From: Atriophallophorus winterbourni
Taxonomy: Eukaryota > Platyhelminthes > Trematoda > Plagiorchiida > Microphallidae
Length of the DNA: 64,000 bases
Direction: 5' to 3'
Assembly (NCBI GenBank): GCA_013407085.1
Contig: JACCGJ010004959.1
Location: forward strand, 1-64,000
Below, piece by piece: positions 12,406 to 24,132 of this stretch. The position numbers were made by a program, and so were the translations under genes. Numbering within the stretch: position 1 is the stretch's first letter; each line of letters begins with the position of its first letter. The notes beneath the pieces were generated by a model. It was not told the DNA's origin. It was given only the letters and a program-made list of their open reading frames with translations, and did no database searches.

Positions 12406-12548
12406 CAAGAAACGGTAAAGTGAAGGACGCAAATTTAACATCAGAAACAATTTCACTGGAAATCCTAAATGAATTCCTGAATCTTAGACTCCTCTGCCCT
12501 ATGTCGACTATGTACACAGAACACATGCATTGTAGGGTTTCACGAACT
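12406..12548 (-). CDS. Candidate exon 1 (of those visible) of an unidentified minus-strand host gene
   Basis: The frame VRETLQCMCSVYIVDIGQRS, then LRFRNSFRISSEIVSDVKFA, runs to the donor CTTG|GTGTCA in phase 1, compatible with the next exon 132 bp downstream. The acceptor is less certain: cgcag at 12549-12550 is proposed, but the frame stays open about 40 bp further upstream. Product unknown. Confidence 0.4.
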
Positions 12549-12599
12549 CTGCGAATTAAATGTTTGATCTCATAGGCTTCTCTCCAAGTTTGCACACAG

Positions 12600-13090
12600 C
12601 CGTTTTAATGTTAATGGTTGCATATCAGAAGATGATGGATATTAATCGGTGATTGTTTTGCTAATATTCTACGCTATTGTTTAGCCTGATTACCCGATTA
12701 TATTCTGAAAATGAATTCATTCCGTGGAATATTTATTCAAGTCAATAAATTCTTCGTTGCAGACGATGGTATTTTTACAGAAACATTATACACTGGTTAA
12801 TCATATATCAAAAACAGCTTGCAAAAAAAATGTTCAATTGAATTTTCCGCTAGAAAACGAAATATGATTGACATTTTTCAATAAAAATGAAATTATTGTT
12901 GAAACATTTATGAAAATTAGGATTTTGGGTTTAGTAAAGAAATTGTCGGTCCAAAAACAGAGAAATCCATCACTTCTAAACGCTCATGTAATGGCCAATC
13001 TTTTGAAAGTATTCAATTCAAATTACCCTACGGAGGCAGTTTCAATTTCACTAAGACAATTCAAACAGATCTACTTCAAGATGTATTGTT
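12600..13090. other. Unassigned spacer
   Basis: No gene recognised. The open frame at 12868-13194 is a chance fusion of intergenic sequence with the RTE tail that begins near 13095. Confidence 0.4.
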
Positions 13091-13094
13091 ACTT

Positions 13095-13255
13095 CGCCGA
13101 TCGACCAAGTACAGCCTATTGCAGCGAGCGTTGCGGGAGAGATTGTTCCTCCCGAATCGGACCGTTTAGTCATTCGGAAAGCTGTGGAGCATGAAAAAAT
13201 CTACGCTTTTAATGAACATCCATGGTCGGTATCGAACGAAGGATGCGGTATGTTC
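13095..13255 (+). mobile_element. RTE-like element, zinc-finger tail only
   Basis: This encodes DRPSTAYCSERCGRDCSSRI followed by GPFSHSESCGA and stop, then the CATGGTCGG...ACGAAGG end. The first cysteine pair of the finger has changed spacing. Only ~160 bp of the element remains. Confidence 0.7.
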
Positions 13256-14070
13256 GACTCCAATTAGTTGCAGTCAGTAATATTCTTATTTATCGAGCCT
13301 CAAAAAATTTGAGTCAATTCCAAGTTTTAATATAAATATAAATAAAATTCATAATAATAATATAATAATTAACAATAATATAAGTAATAATATTAATATC
13401 TCCTAAATCGTATCACATTTCATTTTCGTGATAAACGGTGATGCGGTGAAGTAAGCAAATCTTAGGTCTATTTCTGTACCACTGGTGATAGTAACATCAT
13501 TTGAAGTAAGGTAAAATTACAACGGTTACTTACTCAGACCGAATACCTCAGTATACATCACTAGCGTGAAAGAGAATACTTGAACGAACGCCATTATTTC
13601 GAAATACGTATGCGAATATTTGAAGAATATCCTTACATATATATAGTCACTTCATCCAATCAATTGTCAAAAAAACTCAGGTCAAACTTCCTTTTGTTCT
13701 CTCTTAGCAACTTGGATCTCACGTCGCGCGATAAAGTACGACATCACAAATCACAAAAGGTTTTTGTAAAAATACAATTCAGGTGAATGAACACAATTAT
13801 ACGACATCCACAATGTGAAAACACTAACGTTTTCCATTACCTTTTCGATCGTTCTTATGAAGTGACGGAGCAGATGGTCTTATAATTAGAAAAGTAGACA
13901 TACTCAAATTAGGCTATCAATATGGATATCGATTGCTAAAGAGAAAATCAACTAATCAACGCTTTTCGGAGGACTGTCGTTTATATTTATATTAAAGATT
14001 TAGTAGCACGAATCTTTTTTGTTTAATAAAACATGTCATAGTTGAATTCAAGGAGTAATGGTTTCAAAGA
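13256..14070. other. Unassigned spacer
   Basis: AT-rich, including TAATAATAT simple sequence at 13340-13400. No gene recognised. Confidence 0.45.
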
Positions 14071-14074
14071 GCAA

Positions 14075-14995
14075 AACGGTTTATGCAAACAGATGAAAAC
14101 TTACGAATTATAAGAGCAGCTAGAAATAAGTACCAACAGATTGTAAGATGGTGTGCAAATGACTATTGGACTGCAAATAGCCTTATTATCCATAACGCCC
14201 GGACACTGAAGATTTTCACGGTATGTATGATGGGATCACGCGAGACATTGGTCAAAACAATCTTAAAACGGTTCCCATTAAGTATGTATCTGGTAACCCT
14301 ATTGTCGACAAACTCAGCAGATGGACAGATGGTAGGTGTACTTCCTCTCTATCTACTCTAGTGACAATATGGCTTAACCGTATGTACTTGAAAATGTTGA
14401 GCGGTTGCCAACAATTGAACATATAGATCCTTCCCTACTCCTATTGAAATCAATAGGGCAACCGACCGCTACCGAATTGGAAGGCCCCTGGTGACAAAGA
14501 AATTCCGCCTAAGCTCATAAAATGTTGTAAAACAGCATTATTACAGCCGTTTCACCATTTGCTTCTTCCGTTCTTCCATGAGGTGTGTGTCCCACAAGGC
14601 AGGCCAGAAGCAAAGATCATCACACTATTTAAGAATAAGGGTGATAGATACGACTGCAACAAAAGAGGAATCTCACTTCTGAACGTTGTAGGCAAATTGC
14701 TCGCTAAAGTCTTACCGATCAGGCTACAAGTTTTAGCTGAAAGAATTTACTCCGAATCTCAATGTGGCTTTCGCAAGGGAAGATCAAACGTTGACATGAT
14801 TTTCTCCCTGTGACAACTTCAAGGAAACTGTCGGGAACAACGTATACCATTATACACTGTTTTTATTGATTTAGCGAAGGCATTCAACTACGTTAGCAGT
14901 TAGGGTCTTTCCAAAATGGTCGATCATTTAGTCTGCAGCAAAAGACTGTTCAAACTCATTTCTGGTTCCACTCTAGCACGAAGGGCTTCATTAAT
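14075..14995 (+). mobile_element. RTE-like element, endonuclease-RT linker and N-terminal RT, degenerate
   Basis: Frames encode TDENLRIIRAARNKYQQIVR, CANDYWTANSLII, then VPQGRPEAKIITLFKNKGDR, GISLLNVVGKLLAKVLPIRL and QCGFRKGRSNVDMIFSL. The palm (FIDLAKAFNY) follows in another frame, and the copy breaks off near 14995. Multiple frameshifts. It aligns closely with the better copy at 34.1-35.9 kb. Confidence 0.8.
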
Positions 14996-15044
14996 ATTCT
15001 TACTTATATTGTTGCGAATAATTATGATTTTTTTTATTTTCTCT

Positions 15045-15195
15045 GGATCGCATATATCAGAGAGCTTATAAGCTTGTCATTGGACTCAAAAATATCCGAT
15101 TCGCTGGGCGACTCAGACGACTGGAGCTGAGGACACTTGCACACAGGAGAATGCGAGGTGATCTCATCCTCGCATACAAATACTTACTAGATTTT
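15045..15195 (+). mobile_element. CR1-like fragment
   Basis: A short stretch encodes RIYQRAYKLVIGLKNIRFAG followed by RLRRLELRTLAHRRMRGDLI, the CR1 C-terminal region also seen at 6.1 and 8.4 kb. It directly follows the truncated RTE copy. Confidence 0.65.
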
Positions 15196-15314
15196 CTCAC
15201 CCAGGGTAGCTTTCATTATGTTTTATTTTAATCCTACATGATGAGACACGAAACCTTAAACATTTCGCTATTACGGCAACAAGCTATAAAAGAAATCTGA
15301 TATAAACCATCTTA

Positions 15315-15319
<5 letters not shown>

Positions 15320-15358
<39 letters not shown>
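15320..15358. repeat. TA microsatellite
   Basis: An uninterrupted (TA)n tract of about 38 bp. Confidence 0.9.
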
Positions 15359-15359
<1 letters not shown>

Positions 15360-15360
<1 letters not shown>

Positions 15361-15560
15361 ATTATAGATTTACCCCATCTACTTAAGACAGAACAGGTTA
15401 GTTTTACTAACATAATCCAAAACTGTCATGCAAACGAATATCATGTTAACTATCTACCCACCGTCAAAAGGAATGCAGATCCTGGTCACATTGTCCCTAC
15501 CTAAAGATTGCAAACTTAACGAAACCAGTCATGGATTGTGTGTGAGTGAGATGTTTTCTA
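15360..15560 (+). repeat. Hammerhead repeat unit, family A
   Basis: Contains CCCTACCTAAAGATTGCAAAC then AACGAAACCAGTCATGGATT (about 15502-15545), a decayed family A hammerhead with GAAAC preserved but the CTGATGA box changed to CTAAAGA. Upstream it carries the unit body (AACAGGTTAGT, ACCATC...TCAAAAG). Confidence 0.55.
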
Positions 15561-16025
15561 GATCCCTTTCAGAGTAGACGGTGATTTCAAACAGTTTTGG
15601 TTAGTTAGTAGTTGATGAAGTAGATTTACGATTCATTAGTTTAAATAATAGTGGTTCAAGTCCATGCTGCTGTACAACATTCTCCATTCTTCTATATCGT
15701 GATTTAGCACGTCCCCTATTAGAGTGTGACCCGTTTCCTTTACGTTGGTGCAAACCACACTTAGTCAAGAGAGCGAATGCACACTGTATGCCGGTCGCTT
15801 TCGCTGGTTGAGGGAGGTTTCAACTGCCTTAGATGTAATACCTATTGTTGTCCACTTTGTAACTTTCGCTTTTGAACCTGAAGGTTTTGGCTGAACCTTC
15901 AGATGAGCGGGTGGCTTTGACTCCGTAAGGTTTTGCGGACCAGGAAAGTTTTGGACAGACAGACCTGTAATGGTCTCATTTGTAAACGTGGCGTCTTGAT
16001 GAAAAGAACGCTCTTCACGACTCTC
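15561..16025 (-). other. Insert of unknown origin between hammerhead units; possible protein relic
   Basis: Not part of the hammerhead unit. On the minus strand an open frame (15765-16031) reads SREERSFHQDATFTNETITG, and after a frameshift continues as KGNGSHSNRGRAKSRYRRME then NVVQQHGLEPLLFKLMNRKS. The basic, polar composition could suit a retroelement ORF1, but I do not recognise a family. The inserted block interrupts the repeat array. Confidence 0.25.
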
Positions 16026-16660
16026 AGGCACATTTGCAACATTACAAACCAGTTGTGGGGTGTGTGCGTTGGAAAAGAATTTAAACGAGCTTGTTTATAA
16101 GGATAGGAGATTTAGCCTTATCTACATACTATTGTGCATTTTAATTGTAACAACCGGATCCAAAAATGGCATAGATAAGAATATCATGTCTACCATTCAT
16201 CCATCGTTACAAGTCATGCGGAACGTGGTCATATTTTACTACCTAGTGTGTGCAAGCATGACAAACCGGTTTTGGGGTCTGTGTGTGTGAAGGAAATGCA
16301 TGAAAATGATATTGTTTATAATGATTATAGATTTAACCCCATCTACCTTTTGATGGAACATGTTAGTTGTATCAACATGATACTACACGGGCATACAAAC
16401 GAGAATCATGTCTACCATTCATCAACTGTTACAAACTACGTGGATCTTGGTCATATTGCCCCTACCTTATGAGTGCAAACATCACGAAACAGGTCTGTGT
16501 GATGAAAACGCACGCAACTGAGCTTATTTATTCATGTTTATTGGTTGAAGCCCATCTATATGTGGTTGGGCTCGTGTGATTGAACACGTGGGTCATACTA
16601 ACTTCATCCAACACTGCCATATAAATGCTAATTTAATCGATTGAGTAGATGTTTTGTCAG
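16026..16660 (+). repeat. Tandem hammerhead repeats, family A (about three units)
   Basis: Hammerhead-derived blocks recur near 16030, 16245 and 16465, a period of about 220 bp. Examples are CAAACCAGTTGTGGGGTGTG, then GACAAACCGGTTTTGGGG, then TTATGAGTGCAAACATCACG followed by AAACAGGTCTGTGTG. The third keeps most of the core (TTATGA for CTGATGA; GAAAC). Each is followed by a GCATGxAAATGA-like flank and AACCCCATCTAC words. All are too diverged to be expected to cleave. Confidence 0.6.
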
Positions 16661-17115
16661 GAATGAAAGGTCGGATATTATATGCGTAATGGCATCCGGT
16701 TATGGAATATGTAATTCAATTGATGGCCTACTTATTTTGTAGGATATCGAGCTCATTTCCAAGACAATCATCATGAAACGAAGTTGAACAAGTTTTATGA
16801 GAATTCTCCATTCGACGAGCAAATATCCAAATTCATGTCATAAGATGCTGCAAAATATTTGAGCTGGCATCGAAGTATTTAAATTCTTCACACCGTAAAT
16901 TACCCTTTGATTCAGAATGTCAAACCAGCTGAGGATATTTCTATATACCAGCATTCGACGACGCAGTCTAATTCACATTGGCGATGGCTTAGTCGGCATA
17001 ATAGTTTACAAACTTTGAATTCGTTTCTGTTGAAGCTTCGTGTGAGTAAAAGTTACAGATTGAAATCAATTACAGGTTTCACGCCATGGCTTCATGAAAA
17101 TAGAATTCAAGTATT
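16661..17115. other. Unassigned spacer
   Basis: No gene or repeat recognised. Confidence 0.4.
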
Positions 17116-17119
17116 TAAT

Positions 17120-18350
17120 GATTCAAGGATTTTTGTTTAAATAAGTTAATACTTTACAAAACCACAGGATTACGGTATGAATGAAAATGCTTTAAAAATA
17201 GAATGTTATAAAAGGAATAGAGAATATAAAATGTAAGCATCACGAATGATATTCTTTTGTATGTGTAAGTCCAATTTCGCTTTAAACACTGCCAGGCAAG
17301 GAGAGTCCACCAAATATTGGGATAAGGAATTCCAACGAAATATATCACGTACGACGAAACGATGGCGCCGACAATCAATACGAGAACTTTGGACGTAAAT
17401 GGATAAGGTACGTCCGCCTGTCACATTCCCATCACACACATCAAGCAAGTGTTTTAGTTGACGTTCTTCGATAGGCACAATTCTATAGGTCAGAATAATA
17501 TCGTGCCGTATCGTCCTTTGTGTAAAGTCACATTGACCCAGACGTCGCAATCTTTCGGTGTACGGAACATTGCGAAGACCCAACACTATCTTTCTTACTC
17601 TGTGATAGATTCTATTAAAGAGCAATATCTTTTTGCAGCCAAAATAGCCCAGACCTCTACAGCATACCCCATAATAGGGCGAAGGGAGACATTCATTATA
17701 CTTGGTAACGTTACCAGTGAGAATCTTCGAAATATTCTTAGAAAGATACCCAGAAATCTGTTGGCCTGTCGAAATATATTCTGGCAGTGCACCGCGCTCT
17801 TCAGGTTTCCACTAATCCATATTCCAAGATCTTTTTCAAACGAGCTACATGTCAAATTTTCAGTTCCCAATCGATATATCCAAGAAACATTCATGCCAAC
17901 TTGGAGCATCTTAATTTTCCGTATGCTGAATGTCATATCATTCATGGGCGCCCAATTTGACACGTTGTACAAATCCATTTGCAGTTTCTCACAATCATCC
18001 GCAGAACTGATTTGCGTCCAAATTTTCTTATCAATTGCAAAAAAGACCATTTTGGATTTTGGTGGTAAATCGGTTATGTATATTAGAAAGAGGAGCGATC
18101 CTAGTCCGTATCATTGTGGGACTCCGCTGGTGGTTTTGAACATTTAAAATAGCACTCTGTTTAGTTAAACTTGGGCGTGGCGATCTGACAGGTAGTAGAA
18201 CAACCTTGAGAGGAGCGGTTCACATATTCCTAAACGTATCCGTTTCTGGAGAAGCAAATGGTTATTGACTCTGTCAAAAGCCTCAGGTCAAACTAGGAGT
18301 TGTATAACCGTCCCGCCTATTTCTCGGAGTTTATAAGATCATTCACTATA
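17120..18350 (-). mobile_element. CR1-like retrotransposon, RT palm to C-terminus, degenerate
   Basis: On the minus strand: AFDRVNNHLLLQKRIRLGIC, LFLIYITDLPPKSKMVFFAI (catalytic box FAID instead of FADD), EKDLGIWISGNLKSAVHCQN, SLRPIMGYAVEVWAILAAKR, RVRKIVLGLRNVPYTERLRR, FVVRDIFRWNSLSQYLVDSP, and a C-terminus at about 17206. The CCTGTGGTTTTG 3' UTR word lies near 17165. At least two frameshifts. The loss of the first catalytic aspartate indicates an inactive copy. Confidence 0.8.
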
Positions 18351-18469
18351 GGCATGATTAACCTTTAATTTCTGTTTGACGGATTACTTTTCTACATAAA
18401 TTTATCGCTGCGATTTTCAAGTCTAGCCACCAGTAAAATAACCGTCTCATCTGTCGAATATTAGGATCA

Positions 18470-18800
18470 GTGAGTCAAGCATCAGATAAAGGTTATTAGA
18501 AACAGCCAGAGACTGGTAGTGGAGTGTAATTTCGGGAGATGTGAGCGCACATAAGCGCCTTGAGTTCTTGACCACGAGTCACTATGTGATTATGTGTTTT
18601 GAACATCGTGGTTAGTTGGACGAACCCTAAGCAACAGTGACATTCAAGTATACACTTGTTTACCATTTATCCAATGTTACAAGTCTTACTGAACCTAAGC
18701 TTACTGTCTCCACCTGATGACGGCAAAAAGACAGAAACCGATAGTAGAGTGTAATTTCGGGGATGTGAGCAACACATCAATATGTTAACCTGTTTTAAGC
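18470..18800 (+). repeat. Hammerhead repeats, family B, one copy with an intact core
   Basis: Two units. The second (18708-18749) keeps every core nucleotide of a hammerhead ribozyme: CTGATGA, GAAA, and a UA cleavage dinucleotide (cleavage after A18743). Stem I pairs CTCCAC with GTAGAG (five of six pairs). Stem II pairs GGC with GAC/A around an AAAAA loop and is weakened. The mini stem III pairs ACC with GAT imperfectly. The first unit (about 18495-18520) has lost its 5' half. The flank GTGTAATTTCGGGGATGTGAG is shared with the 3 kb array. Confidence 0.65.
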
Positions 18801-18844
18801 CTATTGAATCTTATACTTAAATTGTTTACTGAGGGTAGACAATA

Positions 18845-19810
18845 AGGATTTGTTTATAGATTTATTTAAAGATTTATTCATAGATGATATGCAGGTAAAA
18901 AGCTATGCTGTACAAGACCCACAAAAATGTACATAGGGTCTGGTGGTAAAAAAATCAAAATATGATTGGATTATTGTCAAACGTGAAAAACATACTTGTC
19001 CATGTGGATATATAGTGATTTCTTGAAAACGTCAACGCTTCCAGATTGTTTCACGTGAGTAGGTAAACTGTTCCACAATTGAACATTGCGAACGAAAAAT
19101 GCATATTTGCGGCATTTCAACCTGCTATGCTGTTGGTAAAGTTTCGATTGGTGACCACGCAGATGTGTTTTATGGGAAAGATGAAACAAACGACTGCAAG
19201 GGTGATTCGTTTGAATACTCAATGTCCAAATGAATATTAGTGCTCCTCGTTTCAGTCTGTATTGAGCCGAATGCTAATTCAATATTTTAAGTCTCATTTC
19301 GTATGGATAATTAGATAGTCCCAGAGCGCGTTTTGTCACTCTGCGCTGTGAAGTTTCCAATAGCTGAATATCATTTTTCAACCAAGGATCCCATGCCGAT
19401 ATAGCATGTTCAACATGAGGACGGATGTACGTTGAAATCAATTTGCAGGCAATATTGGGGTCAAATGTACCTAGGACACTTCTAAGGAGACCCAAGTTGC
19501 CTTCAGCTTTGCAGGCAGCCTGTAAACATTGCATTCAGTTTCCTAAGTCATATTGGATAATCACGCCCAAATCTTTTCGCAGGAGGCGGGTTTAATAACA
19601 GTGCGACCTTGATAATATTCTTTGCTAAACTTGCTGTTGAGAGACAATAGGTTGCATTTCGAAGCATTCAGTGGGATTTCGTTGTCTATGGACCAAGTGT
19701 AAATCATATCGAAAGCCCGTTGCAGGTTCTAAGTGTCGTCGGTGGACTGTATCTTGCGTAAATCTTCACCACACACGTGGTTCCTGACTGTTTCACCGCA
19801 TAAGTAATAT
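18845..19810 (-). mobile_element. CR1-like retrotransposon, 3' portion, degenerate
   Basis: On the minus strand: NLQRAFDMIYTWSIDNEIPL, NASKCNLLSLNSKF, LGLLRSVLGTFDPNIACKLI, STYIRPHVEHAISAWDPWLK, RRVTKRALGLSNYPYEMRLK, CRKYAFFVRNVQLWNSLPTH and FKKSLYIHMDKYVFHV, then stop at 18977. The 3' UTR ends in imperfect TAAATAAATCT repeats at about 18845. Several frameshifts. It differs enough from the 4 kb and 17 kb copies to be another subfamily. Confidence 0.8.
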
Positions 19811-22800
19811 ATTTTATAGCGTTTACCAACCATCAGATATATCAATCCCACTTGATTCAATATTTGACCTCAGAAAACAGTACTTATCGATTGGCGGCCA
19901 TCTCTGATTAGCTGCTATTGTAACAATCTAGTTTTCTAAAGATGAATACTCTGATACAAGCCGATGAAATTTAGTTTCATTTTTGATGGATTATGCATGC
20001 GAATGAGTGTTTTTTCAGTTTCCATTGTTTTTCAATCGTGCAATTAATGACCCCTAGGAATTAAACCTGAGTATTTGAAATGCGCAGCAGTTATTCTGCT
20101 ATGGTAACGCCCTAGTTTTCTGAAGAACAAAAGACCGAATAGTTTTGACCTAACTAATTCTGTTCCAATCATTCGTGCACTCTAGCATTCAAACAATATA
20201 CTTTGAAAATTTTGAATACACCGTTGCCATGGTAACACCCTCGAATAAAGAAACAATAAACTGCTTTATCTAGAACTGCCATTGTTTCTATTCTCTGTGG
20301 TATTTCTTTGTTTCAATGTTGACCTCAAGCAATACACTTCGAATATTTCTAGATCACCGCTGTGTACTTATTAGGTCTCGAACAATTGCACTTTTGGCTT
20401 TTGTTTATTCCGTTGTTCCGGAGTTCACCTCAAAAAATAAGGCTATCAGGATAAGGCGGTGGTTTCCTGAAGAACAATATTGTAATCGAATTAGAATCGA
20501 ATTAGACCTGTCAAAAATAGATTATCACTAATTAAGATTGCAAAACATTACTGATTGGATTACTGGTCCGAATATGATCGTTACACGGCAAACAATATTC
20601 CGCAATATGTAAAACACAATGCTCGACTTTATAGATTTTACAATGCTATTGATTACTAATCTATTATAATTTCCGACAGTGTCACAATAATGGACTTGAA
20701 AACCACCGATAAATTGCGTTAGTATCTCGAAACGGATTTCGTTTCAAACGCTACTGATGCAGAGTATTGTGTTGCTCCATTTCTCTACTAGTGGTTTCGA
20801 ATTGTAGACTTTAATCGGGCGGAGACATCCCGCTTGGTTCCACTGAAGCATAAAACAACGGAAGAATGGTACATTAGATTTTAAACTAGGAAATCACAGC
20901 TACGTATTTTTGGTACAACCAACCACGATGTGGAAATACAGATTCAGCAAGTGATCCCAAGTCGAGTGCTGGGATACTCCAAAGAATCCGTGTATTATTT
21001 ACAACACATTACAACCTAGTGAACTCACGCTTTCTGTCTTCACGGGATGAAAGCAAATGACCTAAAAAATCGTTAGTGAGGATGAGCTAAATAATAAATG
21101 CATAACACGTGCTTTTAACCGATACGTTTGGTCTTTTCGACGCAGATTATCGCTCAAACTTGTTAAAATGTCGCCTTATCCAATTCATTGGAGACAAAAA
21201 TGATGTCAGAAGGAAATGTTGAGATCCCTATACTCTCGCTTGAACATCCCAACGCATCAGTTTCGCACAAGAAAGCGAAGGGAATACAATAAAACGAATA
21301 AAATAAAACGAAATTCACCCCCGCTTTATATGCACCAAATTTTGCGTCACATTTATGTTCACCACGTTTTAATTTTATGCTGTTTATTAGGAATTTTAAA
21401 AGAAAAAAACAATCGTTTTATTATATCTAAGACCATGATTTAGTAGAAAAATATAACATAACTCAAATTTGTTAATAAGATATAAATATCATTTGTTCTG
21501 TGAGCTTAGTTCCGTATCAACCATTGGAAGAACCGAGGTTAGCTGACCACTGGACAAATAAAACACACACAGACAGAATAAAAAATTCATTATACAATTT
21601 AGGCGTGAATGGGGTACCACCAGCGTATAATCATTGGTCAGATTATTCCGCGTATACGTTTGCATAAATTGGGATGTATTTCTGTATGAAATATTTTGTA
21701 AAGTAGGATCATGTCTCCTGTGATTTGCCGATAGTGATGTTGAACAACTTCAGGTGTGCTATGCTTACTTCGTAAATCTTGATTCGAATGCTGAGAACTA
21801 GTTTAATCGTACGTTGATAAATTCATTACATAAGTTCTACATCTATCTTAAGCCATGGAGATTATGACTGCACAAAGTATTCCATGACTGTTCTCAGGTA
21901 TGTATTCATGATCTGAGGGAATATGTTGGGCGAACATTTCCCCAAATACCAGTTTGAGTACATTGAGGACACGTGCCGCATTTGTAATGGTACTGTTGGT
22001 TTAGTTACAAGGCACAATGCTCAAGAAATTCCTCATTAACAAGTAAATTAGATGTTCATAACTGTTACACTGCATACAGAATCAAATTTAAGTAAACGTT
22101 GATCATACCAAAAGGTTATTCGTGGCAAGTGGAAGGTTGTATGGTGTGGTGTATGGTTTGACTTAACTGTTTATTTGAATTTTTTGTGAGATTTGATGTT
22201 TGTAAGAGCGTGGTGCCAATTAACTGATATGTAACTGAGATAAACGGGAAGAAAATGAGGAGCCCTTACTATATCTTCACAACGCTTGATAGAAACTCAA
22301 CTCAATCGTTTCTCAAACAATTAACACACAGATAAATCAAGGCGACCACGGTTTTCAGATACATTAGACTGTGGCAATTGGTGTGTGGACGAGGCAAAAT
22401 GTTGCTGAAAATCCTAACAAAGTTTCACGTTTAAAATGCTCTTAAATGTTCCACTTCAATCCTTCCGGCTTAGAAAACAGGAAAATGACCTGATCGCCTT
22501 CGATTTTGATATCGTGAGTCATCTTCAAAAGATTAATCTGATACGTCGAACTTTCGCAAATTTTAGCATTTAGTTTAATCAATTATGTCCCTGTATGTGA
22601 TCTACGTTTAGACTTATAAAGTTATTTCTTAAGTGCTCCGCGGTCATTATGTGTCAATTTGTTCTTTGTAGATGCTCAGATGTCACAAAACGCGTTGTCC
22701 ATTACAGGATGATACGTGAGACTTTAATGGTTAGTTTGGGACTATTTAACTTGTGGACGCGTAAATTTTAATCTCTCATATACAGGATACGCAAAAAAAT

Positions 22801-23410
22801 TACTGCCACCTAATTATATTATTGTACCAATACTTTATACAGATTGATGGCTTTAATTGGTTCTGTGTACCACACGAAGCTATCGTAATGACAAGATAGA
22901 CAAAAACACTGGTGGAAAAATTGGGCCATCAAAATTTACTCACAAAGATTAATGCCCATTTATTTAAGGCAACTTACAATTACCTTGACCGGACACCATC
23001 AATAGCATCGCCATTCATAATCTATCATTTAAAGAGTCATAGCGAAACTCTTCAAAACGGTTACCTAAGTAAACATAATGGTCTGGCAAAGCTTCTGTAT
23101 AAGGATTGACGTGCTACCGAATCTCTGCAATAAACGGTTGCTCTCAATTCGTGGATTCATGTTAATTAATTAATAGTCGGTGAGCGTCGGTGTAAAACAA
23201 AGGATAATATAAGTAAACGCTGTCAATATGCTTATACGAGTAAACAATTTTTTCCTATGGAACAACTTCTTGTCGTACCCGGTCGCGGTGACTTTGCGCT
23301 TCAGACGTTACCAAGGTGATATTTACTGTGATTAGCGAATAAGCTATTAAGGTAAGATCTTCTATGATGTATGGCTTGAAAAACAATATAATTTTAAAAT
23401 TTCAACTGAA
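19811..23410. other. Repeat-poor unassigned region
   Basis: No transposon recognised. Between 19.85 and 20.50 kb a loose motif (GGTAACxCCCTxGTTTTCTGAAGAACAA-like) recurs near 19920, 20100, 20230 and 20450, at uneven spacing. A short candidate exon (22840-22895, IDGFNWFCVPHEAI, acceptor ctttatacag) is noted but too weak to call. Confidence 0.4.
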
Positions 23411-23413
23411 ATT

Positions 23414-23834
23414 GTTCTAACGTACTTTAATAATAACGGTCCTTTTCCTCTTCGAAGATGTTAAACCAGCAGATACTGTCAATTCAATTTTATTTTCACT
23501 TCCAATGGAATTGACAACTTTCGCCTCTTCATCATCCGTGATAACATCCCAGCCGGGAAATTTCGCGGAAGGACTGATTTTGGAGTACAAATCCTTTGTG
23601 GCTTCGTCAACGGTCAAATTGTTTGGATATGTTCCGTCTCGAGTTACCACGTTACTGCCTGTTTCGTTTCCGCTATCATGGATCCGAAGCTCCATTTGAC
23701 TAACGTCGGATAAAGGAGAATCGGGTTTAGTGGTTGTTTGTGAAGTATGTTTCAATTGAGCGACATTATTTGGGAGATTGCGAATCAAATGTGATCCTCC
23801 AATGCATACCAATGAAAGACGAACACCTATCTGT
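23414..23834 (-). CDS. Candidate terminal exon of an unidentified minus-strand gene
   Basis: The acceptor tttatacttttttacag at 23835 opens a 139-codon frame in phase 0: IGVRLSLVCIGGSHLIRNLP, then polar, Ser/Thr/Asp-rich sequence (TSQTTTKPDSPLSDVSQMEL), FPGWDVITDDEEAKVVNSIG and a basic end SSKRKRTVIIKVR before TAG. AAA|GTACGT just before the stop could be a donor instead, in which case the exon is internal. No AATAAA is obvious within 100 bp. It has no recognisable domain and looks mostly disordered after the first 20 residues. Confidence 0.45.
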
Positions 23835-24132
23835 AAAAAAGTATAAACATGGTACGCATGTAGTAAAGACTGTTTAGAAGACTAATCATACAACACATAC
23901 TTTAATTATTTTATGACAAAAGATGCGGATACCTAAAGCGAATAAACTCATCAACCTGCTTTTTTAATATATGTGTACACATAACTGTTATGTAAAAATA
24001 CTTTGTAAGAAATCTGATATTTTATGTGGAAAATTTGAATTTAAATGTGGAATTGTCATTCAAATCGTTTAAACTAATCAGTTTTGTTTTTATTACCCGC
24101 ATTTGATCATAAAGGCAGTGTTTCGGTTTCAG

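Noticed and set aside
12868..13194. 108-codon plus-strand ORF
   Set aside because: Accidental fusion of intergenic sequence with an RTE zinc-finger tail.
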